DNA of 64,000 bases from Streptomyces antioxidans (lineage in GTDB: Bacteria > Actinomycetota > Actinomycetes > Streptomycetales > Streptomycetaceae), in the NCBI RefSeq assembly GCF_000968685.2, contig NZ_LAKD02000119.1, forward strand, positions 186,001 to 250,000, in the 5' to 3' direction. Below, piece after piece: positions 1-9,365 of the stretch. A program made the position numbers and the translations under genes. Position 1 is the first letter of the stretch. Every line of letters starts with the position of its first letter. The notes below the pieces were generated by a model. It did no database searches. It was not told where the DNA came from and saw only the letters and a program-made list of their open reading frames with translations.

Positions 1-693
1 CCCGGCGGGCAGACCGGTCGCCGTGGCGGCCTCGGAGGTGAGGGCACCGGCCGACTCGCCGGGCCAGCGCAGCGGTGGCAGTTCGATCCCGGGGGCGACC
101 TCGGCGGCCCAGGGGGCGTACCACTCGCGGCCGAGGGTGTCGTACAGCGGGGTGCACTGGCTGGCCGAGTGGTGGTCCAGGACGTAGTTCCCGGTGAGCT
201 TGCGCACCAGCCAGGAGCTCGGCATGTACAGGCGCCTGGCCCGTGCGTAGAGCCCGGGCTCCTCCTCGGCGATCCACGCGATCTTCGGCCCGGCGGCCTG
301 GGTGGTCAGGGCGGAGCCGCCGCGGCGGATGATCTCGTCGGCGCCGAGCCGCGCCTCGATGTGCCGGATCTGACGGACCGAGCGGGTGTCCACACCGTAG
401 AGCACGGCGGGACGCAGCGGGGCGTCGTGCTCATCGGTCAGCAGGACGCAGGGCCCCATGCCGCTGACTCCGACGGCGACCACGGTGGTGTCCTCCGCGG
501 CGGTCAGTTCCTGGGCGAGTTCGGTGAACTCGCGCCACCAGACGGAGGCGTCCATCTCGAAGTGGCCGGGGCCCGGTCGTGCGGGGGTGTGCTCCCGGGT
601 GGCCGAGCGGATCAGTGCGCCATCGAGACCGACGAGGACGCCCTTGCTGCTCGAGGTGCCGATGTCCACTCCGATGACTGCGTTGCGAGGCAT
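1..693 (-). CDS. FGGY-family carbohydrate kinase (xylulokinase-like), C-terminus outside window
   Basis: This is the N-terminal 231 codons of a sugar kinase; the rest lies beyond the window start. The start (ATG at 691-693) is followed by VIGVDIGTSSSKGVLVGLDG, the phosphate-binding motif of the FGGY/actin-like ATPase fold. Further family features are HFEMDASVWWREF near residue 50 and GVSGMGPCVLLTD near residue 85. FGGY kinases phosphorylate ketoses or polyols in the cytoplasm after uptake; a pentulose such as D-xylulose or D-ribulose is plausible but not decided by the sequence. The gene is divergent from the GH172/ABC operon and has its own copy of the shared LacI operator, so it probably phosphorylates a breakdown product of the imported sugar. 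Confidence 0.88.
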   Translation of the reverse strand, partial: MPRNAVIGVDIGTSSSKGVLVGLDGALIRSATREHTPARPGPGHFEMDASVWWREFTELAQELTAAEDTTVVAVGVSGMGPCVLLTDEHDAPLRPAVLYGVDTRSVRQIRHIEARLGADEIIRRGGSALTTQAAGPKIAWIAEEEPGLYARARRLYMPSSWLVRKLTGNYVLDHHSASQCTPLYDTLGREWYAPWAAEVAPGIELPPLRWPGESAGALTSEAATATGLPAG

Positions 694-700
694 GGCGAGC

Positions 701-729
701 ACGCTGACAGAAATCGATTTCACCGTCAA
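701..729 (-). promoter_or_regulatory. Kinase promoter with LacI operator in the -35/-10 spacer
   Basis: Read on the minus strand, TTGACG (724-729) is a good -35 box. The next 17 bases are almost entirely the operator TGAAATCGATTTCT (709-722), whose core GAAATCGATTTC is a perfect palindrome with a central CG. A repressor bound here would sit between -35 and -10. Thirteen of 14 positions fit the consensus TGAAAWSSWTTTCA shared with sites 861-874 and 6473-6486. Confidence 0.7.
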
Positions 730-827
730 GGGATGCCACACGAATGGCCTTTCCCCTGGCGAAAAGCCATATCAGCAGCGCATGGGGCCACCCCGTGGTG
801 AGCCACATGTCTCCTCCTGCTCACCTC

Positions 828-874
828 TTGACACCCCCTAGGGGCCGCTCTACGTTGCGGTGAAATGGATTTCA
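828..874 (+). promoter_or_regulatory. Promoter and LacI operator of the GH172-ABC transporter operon
   Basis: TTGACA (828-833) and TACGTT (851-856) are spaced by exactly 17 bases, a standard housekeeping-type promoter. Directly downstream, TGAAATGGATTTCA (861-874) has perfect 6-base arms around GG, over or just after the expected transcription start. It matches the operators before the kinase and the LacI gene, so repression by the LacI protein encoded at 5410-6432 is the simplest reading. Confidence 0.72.
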
Positions 875-980
875 AGCGGGCTGCCGGAGCACGCTGGCAA
901 CGCCGTTCTCCGCACGTCGCGGCGCCTGGTCAGGGCCCGTCGGCGCGCGCCCCGTACCCCACCCATGAGGGCAAGACACG

Positions 981-2072
<1,092 letters not shown>

Positions 2073-2161
2073 GCCGTCAGCGGCCTTCTCCACCAGTCCC
2101 AGCCCCCCATTCCCCCCACCCGCACATCCCAGCCCCATCCCACTCCGACAGGAGCGCACGC

Positions 2162-3538
2162 ATGCTCCAGCACGGCAATGAAGCCGGGCGTCCGGCCACC
2201 TCCCCCGGCACCTCACGCCGCCGTTTCCTCACCGCGGCGGCGGGCGCGGGCTCGGCCGTGGCGGCCCCGGCGCTGCTCACCGGTTGCGGAACGGCCCGGG
2301 CCAAGGGGGGAAACCTCCAGTTCTGGAACTTCTACGGGCCCCAGCGCTCGCCGGACCCCGCGGTCAACGCACAGTCCAAGTGGTTCGTGGACATGGTCGA
2401 CCGGTGGAACGCCACCCACAAGGCGCGGATCGACCTCGTCTATCTGCCGCAGGCCACCTATCTCAACGGATTCAAGCTGCCGGCCGCCTTCGCCACCGGT
2501 GAGGGCCCGGACATCTTCCTGCTCTCCCCCGGCGACTTCCTGCGCTACTACAACGGCGGCGTCCTGGCCGACCTCACCCCGCACATGGAGAAGGCGGCCA
2601 TCGGCGACTTCGGGTCCGCGCTCGACAGCCGCAAGGTGGACGGCAAGGTCTACGCCCTCCCCATGGAGATCGAGCCGCTGGCCATGTTCTACGCCCAGGA
2701 CGTCTGGGAGAAGGCCGGTCTGTCGGAGGCCGACATCCCCACCACCTGGGACCAGATGCTCGACATCGGCGACAAGCTGCGCACCAAGACCCGGGCCGGG
2801 CTGGTCTTCGAGACCAGGCCGGGCTACTACCAGAACTTCACCTGGTACCCGTGGATGTGGCAGGGCGGCGGCGAGGTCCTGGACGAACACGGCGAGGTGG
2901 CGTTCGATTCCAAGGCCACCCGCCAGGCCCTGGGGCTCTGGCAGGACGCGGTGCGCCACGGCATCGCGCCGCGCACCATGCCCGCCGCGGCGGACGTGAT
3001 CGGCGGCTTCAAGGGCGGCAACGTCGCCATGTGGCAGCAGGGCATCTGGAACGTCTCCAGCTTCAAGGCGTTCGCGCCCAAATACCGGTACGGCGTCTTC
3101 AAACTGCCCACGCCACCGGGCGGCCGGTATGTCACCGCGCTGGGCGGCTGGTCCTTCTGCGCCAATGCCCAGGGCCGCAACGCCGAGGCGGCGGCCGAGT
3201 TCTGCGTCTGGGCGCTGGGCTCCATGAAGGACGATTCCATCGACCGGATGGTGGAGTGGTGCGTCGGCACCAAGTCCGATGTGGCGCCGCGGGACAGCGC
3301 CCTGGACCGCGGCTCCGCCAAGGGCGGCTATGACTCCGCGATCATGAAGAAGTTCAAGGACGAGATCTTCCCCGGCGGCCGTGCCGAACCGCGCTATCCC
3401 CCGGTCGTCTACAAGGCGATCTCCGACGCCATCCAGGGCACCATGCTCGCCGGTCACGGCGTGGCCAGTGACGCCGGGAGAGCCGCCCGGTCCATCGAGG
3501 CCTACACCAAGAGCTACCAGGGGGCGAGCCTGATATGA
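2162..3538 (+). CDS. Sugar ABC transporter substrate-binding lipoprotein (family 1)
   Basis: A 458-residue exported binding protein. The N-terminus has a twin-arginine-like RRRFLTA followed by a hydrophobic stretch and the lipobox LLTGC (Cys about residue 42), so it is probably exported folded and anchored by lipid on the outer face of the membrane. The rest follows the family 1 (maltose-type) pattern, for example GEGPDIFLLSPGDFLRYYNGG and a C-terminal segment of helices. A ribosome site AGGAG precedes the ATG. It delivers the sugar to the permeases encoded at 3535-5368; its stop overlaps the next start by four bases (ATGA). The gene is third-party evidence that the GH172 substrate is taken up as an oligosaccharide. 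No ATPase gene is present, which is usual in streptomycetes that share MsiK. Confidence 0.93.
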   Translation: MLQHGNEAGRPATSPGTSRRRFLTAAAGAGSAVAAPALLTGCGTARAKGGNLQFWNFYGPQRSPDPAVNAQSKWFVDMVDRWNATHKARIDLVYLPQATYLNGFKLPAAFATGEGPDIFLLSPGDFLRYYNGGVLADLTPHMEKAAIGDFGSALDSRKVDGKVYALPMEIEPLAMFYAQDVWEKAGLSEADIPTTWDQMLDIGDKLRTKTRAGLVFETRPGYYQNFTWYPWMWQGGGEVLDEHGEVAFDSKATRQALGLWQDAVRHGIAPRTMPAAADVIGGFKGGNVAMWQQGIWNVSSFKAFAPKYRYGVFKLPTPPGGRYVTALGGWSFCANAQGRNAEAAAEFCVWALGSMKDDSIDRMVEWCVGTKSDVAPRDSALDRGSAKGGYDSAIMKKFKDEIFPGGRAEPRYPPVVYKAISDAIQGTMLAGHGVASDAGRAARSIEAYTKSYQGASLI

Positions 3539-4509
3539 GCGGTGTCGCCGCACAGGAGCGCCGCCGCGGGACCACCATGGCGGCCCCGGCGCAGTCGCCG
3601 GACACCTCGGGGCGCCGGCCGAGGCTGAGCCGCAAGCACCGCGAGTGGCTGGCCGCCGGGCTGTTTCTCGCACCCGATGTGCTCGGGCTGCTGGTGTTCG
3701 TCGCGATCCCGATGGTGCTGTCCATCGGACTGAGCTTCTTCCAGGTCAGCGGCTTCGGCAGCTATGAGTGGATCGGTCTTGGCAACTACCGGCGGATGGT
3801 GAACGACCCGCTGTTCTGGGACTCGATGAAGATCACGGGGCTGTATGTGGTGTTCCTCGTCCCCATCCTGTTCTGTGTGAGTCTGGGTCTCGGCCTTCTG
3901 GTGAGGCAGAAGCTGCCCGGGGTCGGCGTCTACCGCACGATGCTTTTCATGCCGTACGTCATCAGCCTGGTGGTGGTCGGCGTGCTGTGGAAGTTCCTGC
4001 TCGACGAGCAGACCGGCGTGGTCAACCGGGCCATGCGCGCCGCCGGTCTCGACGGTGAGCCCTGGCTCGGCAGCCCGTCCCTCGCCCTCGGCTGTGTCAT
4101 CGCCGTCATGGTGTGGGTGATGATGGGCTACTACATGATCATTTTCCTGGCCGGGCTCCAGGAGATCCCCCAGGAGTACTACGAGGCCGCGAAGCTGGAC
4201 GGTGCGGGGCCGTGGACCACGTTCCGCACCATCACCTGGCCGCTGCTGCGCCCCACCAGCTTCTTCGTCCTGCTGATGTCCACGGTGGCCGCCATCACCG
4301 GCGGCCTCGACCTGATCTTCGTCCTGACCAACGGCGGCCCCGCCAACGGCACTTCGCTCGCCATCTTCTACATCTACCAGCAGGCGTTCGGATTCGGGGA
4401 GTACGGCTACGCGTCGGCCATGGGCTCGTTCCTGGTGCTGATCATGGTGCTCATCTCCGCGGTCCTCTTCACGTTCACGAGAGGCGGGAGGTTCGACGAT
4501 GGCGAGTGA
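3535..4509 (+). CDS. Sugar ABC transporter permease, MalF type
   Basis: A 324-residue inner-membrane permease with about six transmembrane helices after a basic cytoplasmic N-terminus of about 35 residues. The family EAA loop is clear at about residues 219-227 (EAAKLDGAG) and contacts the ATPase. The gene starts inside the stop codon of the binding protein and its end overlaps the next permease by 11 bases, so the three are translationally coupled. Sequences such as FLAPDVLGLLVFVAIPMV and NGGPANGTSLAIFYIYQQAF are typical of MalF/UgpA-type subunits. Substrate unknown; tied to the GH172 gene by operon position. Confidence 0.93.
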   Translation: MSGVAAQERRRGTTMAAPAQSPDTSGRRPRLSRKHREWLAAGLFLAPDVLGLLVFVAIPMVLSIGLSFFQVSGFGSYEWIGLGNYRRMVNDPLFWDSMKITGLYVVFLVPILFCVSLGLGLLVRQKLPGVGVYRTMLFMPYVISLVVVGVLWKFLLDEQTGVVNRAMRAAGLDGEPWLGSPSLALGCVIAVMVWVMMGYYMIIFLAGLQEIPQEYYEAAKLDGAGPWTTFRTITWPLLRPTSFFVLLMSTVAAITGGLDLIFVLTNGGPANGTSLAIFYIYQQAFGFGEYGYASAMGSFLVLIMVLISAVLFTFTRGGRFDDGE

Positions 4510-5368
4510 CGCCCTGACGACCCGGACCCACACCACGGCTGCCGCCGCCGGTCGGCGGCGGCTGCTGTCCTCGCGCGCCGGGCTGACCCTGCTGGCCGTC
4601 GTCCTGTCGCTGATCAGCCTCTTTCCCGTGCTGTGGATGGTCACGTCGTCCTTCAAGACGCGTGCCACCGTCACCGACGGACGGCTGATCCCGCAGGACT
4701 TCACCTTCCAGAACTTCGTCTACGTCTTCACCGAGGTGCCGTTCGCCCGCTATCTGTGGAACAGCTTCTTCATCTCCACGGTGATCACCGTGGCGGCGCT
4801 GTTCTTCCACTCGATGGCCGCCTACGCGCTGGCGCGGCTGCGCTTCCCCGGGCGTGAGAGGCTTTTCGGCGCCATCTTCGCGACGCTGCTGGTCACCGCG
4901 CCGGTGGTGCTGATCCCGCTGTTCCTCGTCGCCCGCGAACTGGGACTGCTCAACAGCTATGCCGGGCTGATCATCCCGGCGATCTTCAACGCGTTCGGCA
5001 TCTTCCTGCTGCGCCAGTTCTATCTGGGGCTGCCGAAGGAACTGGAGGAGGCGGCGGTCATCGACGGCTGCGGCCACTGGCGGGTCTACTGGAACATCGT
5101 CCTGCCGATGTCCCGGCCGATCCTCTCGGCCCTGGCGATCTTCTTCTTCCTCGCCAACTGGAACGCTTTCGTCTGGCCGTTGGTCGCCACGAGCGATCAG
5201 GACCTGACGGTGGTGCAGTTGGGCATCTCGTCGTTCCAGACGCAGTACACCTCCAACTGGAACTACATCCTGGCGGCGGCGACGGTGGCCGCGCTCCCCA
5301 TGCTGGTGCTGTTCTTCATCTTCCAGCGGCAGATCGTGGAGTCGATCAAGACATCGGGGCTGAAGTGA
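4499..5368 (+). CDS. Sugar ABC transporter permease, MalG type
   Basis: A 289-residue partner permease with about six transmembrane helices and the EAA loop EEAAVIDGCG near residue 183. The pattern WNAFVWPLV followed by a C-terminal FQRQIVESIKTSGLK is the usual end of MalG-type subunits. Overlap with the preceding gene (11 bases) indicates coupled expression in the four-gene GH172 operon. It is the last gene of the operon and faces the LacI gene, which is read from the other strand and ends 41 bases downstream. Confidence 0.93.
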   Translation: MASDALTTRTHTTAAAAGRRRLLSSRAGLTLLAVVLSLISLFPVLWMVTSSFKTRATVTDGRLIPQDFTFQNFVYVFTEVPFARYLWNSFFISTVITVAALFFHSMAAYALARLRFPGRERLFGAIFATLLVTAPVVLIPLFLVARELGLLNSYAGLIIPAIFNAFGIFLLRQFYLGLPKELEEAAVIDGCGHWRVYWNIVLPMSRPILSALAIFFFLANWNAFVWPLVATSDQDLTVVQLGISSFQTQYTSNWNYILAAATVAALPMLVLFFIFQRQIVESIKTSGLK

Positions 5369-5401
5369 GCGCTGAGGGGTGAAGTGGCGCCTGCCTTGTG
5401 T

Positions 5402-5424
5402 CCTGCCCATCAGGACCGGGCAGG
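5402..5424. terminator. Possible bidirectional terminator between permease and LacI gene
   Basis: CCTGCCC (5402-5408) pairs with GGGCAGG (5418-5424) across a 9-base loop between two convergent genes; it overlaps the last codons of the LacI gene. No T-run follows, so this is a modest call. Confidence 0.4.
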
Positions 5425-6432
5425 CCCGGCCGTGCTCTCCCGGACCTGCAGCTTGGTGCGCAGCACCACGGTCTGCACCGGCGACACGCCGCCGTCCATG
5501 CGCTGGAGGAGCAGGTCGGCGGCGGTGCGCCCCAGCTCGTACGAGGGCAGTTCGACCGCGGTGAGGGATGGCCGCACCAGCGACGCCCAGGGAACGTCGC
5601 CGAAGGAGAGCACACCGACCCCGGGTGGGGTGCGGTCGGCCTCGCGGAGGGCGTCGAGGACACCGATGGTCATGAGGTTGTTGGCGACGAACACGGCGTC
5701 GGGCGGCTCGGGCAGCGCCAGCAGTTCGCGCATCGCCGCGCGACCGCCGTCCACCCGGAAGTCGGCATGCCGTACGTAGGTGTCGTCGGCCGCGGCCGCA
5801 CCGCCCTGGGCCGCGCGCAACGCCGCGCGATGGCCCGCGAGCCGCTCCTCGGAGGTGGAGGCGCCCTCGGGCCCGGTGATGCAGGCGATCCTGTGGTAAC
5901 CGGCCTGGAGGAGGTGGCGGGTGGCCACCTCGCCACCGTGGTGGTTGTCGACCAGGACCGCGTCCACCTCGGCGTCACGCGGACGGCGGTCGACGGCGAC
6001 CACCGGCACCCGCCGGTCGGTCAGCGGCCCCAGGTCCGTCTCGTCCTGGGACGCCGCCGCCACGATCACGCCCGCCATCTGCTCGCCGAGGGCCACCTCC
6101 AGATAGCGGCGCTCCTTGTCGGTGTCCTCGTCGGAGTTGCACAGGACCACGGAGAGGCTGGTGCGCTGTGCGGCGTCCTCGACGCCACGGGCGAGCGAGG
6201 TGAAGAACGGGTTCTCGATGTCCGGGATGATCAGCGCGATCACACTGGACCGCTGCTTGCGCAGCGACCGCGCCACCCGGTTGGGCGCGAACCCGAGGGC
6301 CGCCGCGGCCTCTTGCACGGACAGGGCACGTGCCGGTGTGACCTTGCCGCCGTTGAAGACGCGCGAGACGGTCGCCGGAGAGACACCGGCGGCTCGCGCC
6401 ACGTCATGGATCGTCACCAACTGTGCCCGCAT
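5410..6432 (-). CDS. LacI-family transcriptional repressor
   Basis: A 340-residue regulator. The N-terminal helix-turn-helix and hinge are textbook LacI (VTIHDVARAAGVSPATVSRV at residues 6-25, then ARSLRKQRSS). From residue 60 the protein has a periplasmic-binding-like effector domain, with ALIIPDIENPFFTSLARGVE and a C-terminal LLQRMDGG...VLRTKLQVRES segment. It lies next to the GH172-ABC operon and facing it. The shared operator occurs before the kinase gene, before the operon and in its own upstream region, so it very likely represses all three units and is released by an imported sugar. A GAAGGG lies almost flush with the ATG, so a start at the GTG five codons later remains possible. Confidence 0.93.
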   Translation of the reverse strand: MRAQLVTIHDVARAAGVSPATVSRVFNGGKVTPARALSVQEAAAALGFAPNRVARSLRKQRSSVIALIIPDIENPFFTSLARGVEDAAQRTSLSVVLCNSDEDTDKERRYLEVALGEQMAGVIVAAASQDETDLGPLTDRRVPVVAVDRRPRDAEVDAVLVDNHHGGEVATRHLLQAGYHRIACITGPEGASTSEERLAGHRAALRAAQGGAAAADDTYVRHADFRVDGGRAAMRELLALPEPPDAVFVANNLMTIGVLDALREADRTPPGVGVLSFGDVPWASLVRPSLTAVELPSYELGRTAADLLLQRMDGGVSPVQTVVLRTKLQVRESTAGPARS

Positions 6433-6470
6433 CCCTTCACCGTGTGCGCCCAGCCTTCACCCTACCTCGT

Positions 6471-6490
6471 GGTGAAAAGGATTTCACACC
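6471..6490 (-). promoter_or_regulatory. LacI autoregulatory operator
   Basis: GGTGAAAAGGATTTCACACC contains TGAAAAGGATTTCA (6473-6486), about 40 bases upstream of the LacI start. Eight bases of flank also agree with the family consensus. It matches the sites at 709-722 and 861-874, which supports negative autoregulation. Confidence 0.68.
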
Positions 6491-6509
6491 GGTATTGAGC
6501 GGGGTAGAG

Positions 6510-6944
6510 GGCGTGGCTGTGCGCCCGGACACCGCGGTGCGCGGCGCCGTCCGTCAGGGGGTGGTGGACTACCTCCTCAAGCCCTTCGACTACGAGGATC
6601 TGCAACCCCGCCTGGAGCGCTACGCGACCCAGCGCGGGCGGCTGCTCACCGCGGTCCTCCGTGGCCAGGCGGATGTGGACCGCGTGCTGGCCGGGGCGTT
6701 CGCGCCCCCGGCGGGCGGCGCCCTCCCCAAGGGCCTGAGCGTGGAGACCGCCCGGCTCGTCGAGCACGCGCTCCGCGAGGCGGACGGCACCGTCTCCGCC
6801 GCCGAGGCGGCCACCGCCATCGGCATCTCCCGGGTCAGCGCCCGCCGCTACCTGGAGTACTTCCACGCCACCGGCCACGCCGATGTCTCCCTGGGCTACG
6901 GCACCGCCGGGCGCCCGGAGCGCCGCTACAGCTGGCGGGCGTAG
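6510..6944 (+). pseudogene. 5'-truncated CitB/DctR-type response regulator
   Basis: The readable protein begins inside a receiver domain: RPDTAVRGAVRQGVVDYLLK followed by PF, where the conserved Lys-Pro of the receiver is present. It continues into the usual helical linker (DLQPRLERYATQRGRL) and a C-terminal winged helix (AATAIGISRVSARRYLEYF). The first 80 or so residues of the family, which contain the acidic pocket and the phosphorylated Asp, are missing, and the sequence upstream is the LacI promoter region. No sensor kinase is adjacent. The natural reading is a deletion that fused the regulator remnant to the LacI upstream region. An in-frame start upstream exists (6423) but would add LacI-operator sequence as protein. 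Confidence 0.75.
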
Positions 6945-7088
6945 CGCCCCGGGCGGGTCCGCACCACGCACGGACCGCACCGGGCCGGGCGTGAGCCGTC
7001 CGGGATGAGCGGTGCGGGACGAGCCGTGCACGAGACGGCGGAACGAGCCTTGTCCGTGGGGACCGCGTCGCGGAATCGGGCAGCGGTG

Positions 7089-7904
7089 TCAGGGCTTGCG
7101 GGCCACCGCCCCGTACATCGCGATGTCCTCGTCCTTGATGTCCTCGGTGTCCGTGGCGTCTGGGCGCCACTTGTGGACCTGGGTGAGGCCGGGCTCGACC
7201 AGCTCGAGGCCGTCGAAGAACCGCTCGGCCTCCGCCTCGGTGCGCAGCCGCATGGGCATGTCGCGGGCCGCGTACTCACGGGCGACCCGGGCCACCTCGT
7301 CCGGCGCGAAGTCGGCGGTGCCGATGGACATCGCCAGGTAGCTGCCGGAGGGCAGCGGCTCAAGGAGGCGGCTGACGATTCCGCGTGCGTCGTCCCTGTC
7401 CAGGACGAAGTGCACGATGGCGATCACCGTCAGGGCGACCGGCCGGGTCAGGTCGAGGGTCTCGCGGAGTTGGGGGGCCTGAAGGATGGTGGCGGGCTCG
7501 CACATGTCCGCCTCGACATAGGCGGTCCTGCCCTCGGGGGTGCTGGCGAGCAGGCCCTGGGAGAGCGTGAGGACGATGGGGTCGTTGTCCACGTAGACGA
7601 CCCGGGAGTCCGGGGCCACCGCCTGGGCGATCTCATGGAGGTTGGGCGAGGTCGGGATGCCGGTGCCGATGTCGAGGAACTGCCGGATGCCCGCCTCCTC
7701 GGCCAGATAGCGCACGGCCCGGTTCATGAAGTCGCGGTTGGCCCGCATGTGGATCGGCAGAGCGGGCCACTCGCGGGACATGGCGATGCCCGCTTCCTTG
7801 TCGGCCGGGTAGTAGTCCTTGCCGCCCAGGATGTAGTCGTAGATGCGTGCCGAATGCGCGCTCTCGGTGTCGATGCGGTCGGCCGACCATCCGTTGTCGC
7901 TCAA
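7089..7904 (-). CDS. DUF574 SAM-dependent methyltransferase
   Basis: A 271-residue protein of the actinobacterial family PF04672 (DUF574). The opening segment ARIYDYILGGKDYYPADKEA is the family signature. The SAM-binding motif FLDIGTGIPTSPNLHEIA (about residues 96-113) and the acidic VYVDNDPIV follow as in Rossmann methyltransferases. Family members are numerous in streptomycetes and often sit beside XRE-DUF397 modules, as here; their substrates are mostly unknown. The gene follows the DUF397 gene on the same strand but a strong hairpin lies between them, so it probably has its own promoter. Confidence 0.92.
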   Translation of the reverse strand: MSDNGWSADRIDTESAHSARIYDYILGGKDYYPADKEAGIAMSREWPALPIHMRANRDFMNRAVRYLAEEAGIRQFLDIGTGIPTSPNLHEIAQAVAPDSRVVYVDNDPIVLTLSQGLLASTPEGRTAYVEADMCEPATILQAPQLRETLDLTRPVALTVIAIVHFVLDRDDARGIVSRLLEPLPSGSYLAMSIGTADFAPDEVARVAREYAARDMPMRLRTEAEAERFFDGLELVEPGLTQVHKWRPDATDTEDIKDEDIAMYGAVARKP

Positions 7905-7948
7905 GGCGTCCCCTCCCAGTGGATCGTCAGTTCGCTGTCGGTGTGGCC

Positions 7949-7986
7949 CCCGGTCGCGCGGGCCGGGACGGGCCCGCGCGACCGGG
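7949..7986 (-). terminator. Strong hairpin terminator after the DUF397 gene
   Basis: Perfect 16-base arms (7949-7964 and 7971-7986) around a 6-base loop begin 20 bases downstream of the DUF397 stop. There is no T-run, which is common for streptomycete terminators. Confidence 0.75.
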
Positions 7987-8006
7987 AAGGATGCGGTGTC
8001 GTGGCG

Positions 8007-8243
8007 CTAGCAGAGGAAGTCGGCGCGGCCGGCCTTCACACCGGCCAGGAACCCGGTCATCTCGTTCGTGGTGAAGACCAGTGCGGGGCCGTCGGGGTCG
8101 GTCGACTGACGCAGCGCCACCCGTCCGTCACGCAGCTTCTTGGCCTCGAGGCAGGCGCCCCCGGCGTCGTCGCTCCACGGCTTGGACCAGCCCATGGTGC
8201 CGAGGTCATGGGAGGGCATGCCGCTGGATATGTGGTGGTGCAC
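8007..8243 (-). CDS. DUF397 domain protein
   Basis: A 78-residue protein whose second half is the DUF397 fold, with ACLEAKKLRDGRVALRQSTD and LVFTTNEMTGFLAGVKAG. A GTG start at 8241-8243 is chosen because AAGGAG lies 7 bases before it, inside the end of the XRE gene; the ATG at 8217-8219 would drop nine residues and has no such site. DUF397 proteins usually accompany XRE-DUF5753 regulators and some act as their antagonists in the way of BldB/WhiJ-type pairs. The stop of the XRE gene is directly next to this start, so translation is coupled. Confidence 0.9.
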   Translation of the reverse strand: MHHHISSGMPSHDLGTMGWSKPWSDDAGGACLEAKKLRDGRVALRQSTDPDGPALVFTTNEMTGFLAGVKAGRADFLC

Positions 8244-8244
8244 T

Positions 8245-9120
8245 TCAGAGCTCCTTGCGAATCGCGCCGAGGACGGCCTCGGTTTTCCTGGCGGGCACCG
8301 ACTGGGCGCCCATCCGGTCCAGGACCTCGCGATACACCACCACGTCGTCCTCCTTGTCCAGATACACGGCGCCGACCAGGCCGCTGAGGTAGACGATGTC
8401 GGGCAGCTCCGGAGCCCTGAACCGGAAGACATGGAACGCACCAGCGCGCATGGCCGGATGCGGGCCGCTCCCGAACGGCATGATCTGCACGGTCACCTGG
8501 GGAAGGGCGCTGATCTCGATGAGGTGGTCGATCTGGGCGCGCATCACCGCCGGGCCCCCGACCGGCCACCTCAGCACGGTCTCGTCCATCACCACCCACA
8601 GCCGGGGAGGGGATTCCCGGGACAGCAGCTCCTGGCGCTGCATGCGCAGCGCGACCCTGCGCTCGGTGGCCTCCGCCGGAGCGTGCGGGTTTCCGGCGCT
8701 CAGCAGCGCACGGGCGTAGTCCTCGGTCTGCAGCAGCCCGTGGACGAACTGCGCCTCGTAGGCACGGATCTGAAGCGCCGCCTGCTCCAGATTCAGATAC
8801 GCGGCGAACCAGTCCGGCATCACATCGCGGTAGGTGTGCCACCAGCCGCGCTTATTGGCCTCGCGGACCGACTTCAGGAAGGTGTCGAGCTCGTGCCGGT
8901 CGGTGACGCCGTACGTCTGGAGCAGCTTCTCCACGTCCGCGAGCCTGAGCCGGGCCACCTTGGCGGCTTCCATCCTGCGGATCGTGGAGTGGCTGACCCC
9001 GATCGCCGCGCCCGCCTGGTCGTAGCTCAGGCCGGCGCGCGTCCGCAGCTCCTCCAGCTGCCTGCCGAGGATCATGCGGAGGACAGAGGGGGCGTCGCCC
9101 CACGCGGTTTCCGCCTCCAA
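8245..9120 (-). CDS. XRE-family regulator with DUF5753 domain
   Basis: A 291-residue DNA-binding protein. A helix-turn-helix at about residues 20-75 (GLSYDQAGAAIGVSHSTIRR, MEAAKVARLRLADVEKLLQ) is followed by the DUF5753 domain from about residue 95 (WFAAYLNLEQAALQIRAYEA, then VHGLLQTEDYARALL). It forms the regulator half of the common streptomycete XRE/DUF397 pair with 8007-8243. The upstream region holds two CTTGCAA-type repeats that may be its operator, shared with the divergent gene at 9366. Confidence 0.94.
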   Translation of the reverse strand: MEAETAWGDAPSVLRMILGRQLEELRTRAGLSYDQAGAAIGVSHSTIRRMEAAKVARLRLADVEKLLQTYGVTDRHELDTFLKSVREANKRGWWHTYRDVMPDWFAAYLNLEQAALQIRAYEAQFVHGLLQTEDYARALLSAGNPHAPAEATERRVALRMQRQELLSRESPPRLWVVMDETVLRWPVGGPAVMRAQIDHLIEISALPQVTVQIMPFGSGPHPAMRAGAFHVFRFRAPELPDIVYLSGLVGAVYLDKEDDVVVYREVLDRMGAQSVPARKTEAVLGAIRKEL

Positions 9121-9201
9121 CGCTCTCCAACCTCCTCACACCGGACTACGGCTGCAGTCTGTCACGGTCGCCACCACGCCAACGGCAGCCCCGCGATGGC
9201 A

Positions 9202-9232
9202 ACTTGCAATTTTCAAGTTACCGCTTGCAAGT
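9202..9232. promoter_or_regulatory. ACTTGCAA/TTGCAAGT operator cluster
   Basis: A low-G+C island in a very G+C-rich region. ACTTGCAATTTTCAAGT (9202-9218) has ACTTG/CAAGT arms, and GCTTGCAAGT (9223-9232) contains the perfect palindrome CTTGCAAG. The two repeats lie between the divergent XRE gene (start 9120) and the small gene at 9366, so binding by the XRE protein to both promoters is a natural guess. Confidence 0.55.
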
Positions 9233-9365
9233 CGCTCGTCGCACCTGTCACAGTGGTCACACCGTCCGATCACGGTGGGAACGCTTGCGTGGGTACGTCC
9301 GTAGGCACTGCGCAGTGCGGGAACGGCACGGTCATGATGCGCAGGCAGACGAAAGGCGGCCGTTC

